This document shows, piece after piece, positions 63,570-64,000 of a stretch of 64,000 bases of DNA. The translations under genes and the position numbers were made by a program. Source of the stretch: Phaeobacter bryozoorum (GTDB taxonomy: Bacteria; Pseudomonadota; Alphaproteobacteria; Rhodobacterales; Rhodobacteraceae); assembly GCF_041893525.1 (NCBI RefSeq), contig NZ_CP169068.1; one strand, 5' to 3'. Every line of letters starts with the position of its first letter. Position 1 is the stretch's first letter. The notes beneath the pieces were generated by a model. The model was not told where the DNA came from. It was given only the letters and a program-made list of their open reading frames with translations, and made no database searches.

Positions 63570-64000
63570 TCAGTCGGTCCCGCGATAGGGTTCGACATAT
63601 TGCAGCGCCATATCCCAGGGGAAGAAGATCCAGGTGTCCTGGCTCACCTCGGTGATGAAGGTATCGACCATCGGCCGACCTTTGGGTTTGGCATAGACGG
63701 TGGCAAAATGCGCCTTGGGATACATCTGGCGCACCAGTTCCAGAGTTTTGCCGCTGTCGACCAGATCGTCGATGATCAGCACGCCTTCACCGTTGCCCAT
63801 CAGTTCGGCGTCGGGGGCTTTCAGCACCTCGGCCTGTCCCTGATCCTGATGATGATAGGATTTCACCCCGATCGTGTCGACGATGCGGATATCCAGTTCG
63901 CGGCTGACGATCATGGCCGGAGCCATGCCGCCACGGGTGATGGCGACAACGGCACGCCAGGCGCCTTCGTCGGGGCCTTGCCCGTCCAGACGCCACGCCA
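63570..64000 (-). CDS. gpt: xanthine/guanine phosphoribosyltransferase (partial, runs off the right edge)
   Basis: C-terminal part (about 143 residues visible) of a purine salvage phosphoribosyltransferase. The PRPP-binding motif is VLIIDDLVDSGKTLELV and the visible AMIVSRELDIRIVDTIGVKSY and PWDMALQYVEPYRGTD end match the Gpt family. The start lies beyond base 64000. Confidence 0.88.
   Translation of the reverse strand, partial: AWRLDGQGPDEGAWRAVVAITRGGMAPAMIVSRELDIRIVDTIGVKSYHHQDQGQAEVLKAPDAELMGNGEGVLIIDDLVDSGKTLELVRQMYPKAHFATVYAKPKGRPMVDTFITEVSQDTWIFFPWDMALQYVEPYRGTD

Overview
The window is a gene-dense, high-GC stretch of a Rhodobacteraceae (Roseobacter-group) chromosome, of Phaeobacter/Ruegeria type. 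The placement is my inference. It rests on several things: valine-catabolic genes of roseobacter type, a fused indolepyruvate ferredoxin oxidoreductase, GTA-type lysis genes inside a cytochrome c maturation locus, alphaproteobacterial LexA operators (GTTC-N7-GTTC), and the linked purL/bolA/grxD and trpGD-ung-trpC-moaC-moeA-lexA clusters. I see no rRNA or tRNA gene, CRISPR array, insertion sequence or full prophage.

Layout. Positions 1-6.8 kb hold a CDS tail, a DUF924 protein, lpdA, an MFS transporter and uvrA with an SOS box. An AT-rich gene-free stretch follows (6.8-7.6 kb) with a CtrA-type site. Next come a valine-degradation operon on the minus strand (isobutyryl-CoA dehydrogenase, 3-hydroxyisobutyryl-CoA hydrolase, mmsB), a GT41 glycosyltransferase, an L,D-transpeptidase-like protein, a desaturase, and mmsA with a divergent LysR gene (7.6-17.5 kb). 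Positions 17.6-26.4 kb carry a CBS protein, coaD, a tiny membrane protein, gap, a DUF808 protein, a low-GC accessory gene, tkt, a coiled-coil protein and zapA. Positions 26.5-31 kb hold the minus-strand group purL, a Cys-rich protein, bolA, a small membrane protein and grxD, plus a PRC-barrel-like protein. Positions 31.5-39.3 kb carry a LysR gene divergent from the indolepyruvate oxidoreductase, then an acyltransferase, murI and argC. Positions 39.3-43.7 kb hold ccmE, GTA endolysin, GTA holin, ccmF and ccmH. Positions 43.8-51 kb hold an enoyl-CoA hydratase, an RTX protein, gltA, gltX and comEC. Positions 51-60.2 kb are the tryptophan/molybdopterin/DNA-repair block: lexA, moeA, moaC, trpC, ung, trpD and trpG, then a YibQ-like protein on the plus strand, then trpE. 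The window ends with a PpiD-like chaperone, an aminotransferase and a partial gpt.

Two features stand out. First, LexA has Leu at codon 146 where the catalytic Ser of the GDSM motif is expected. If the base is real, the repressor should be unable to self-cleave, while both SOS boxes (uvrA and lexA) are intact. Second, at least six other genes carry a point lesion. The GT41 gene, zapA, the low-GC gene, gltX and trpC have single-base frameshifts, and trpE has an in-frame UGA at a Trp position. So many lesions in 64 kb, several in core genes, suggest sequence errors, but real mutation is not excluded and each site is given separately.

The GTA lysis pair, comEC, lexA and ung put functions for DNA release, uptake and repair within about 15 kb. 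Function calls come from motif recognition by eye; no database search was run.
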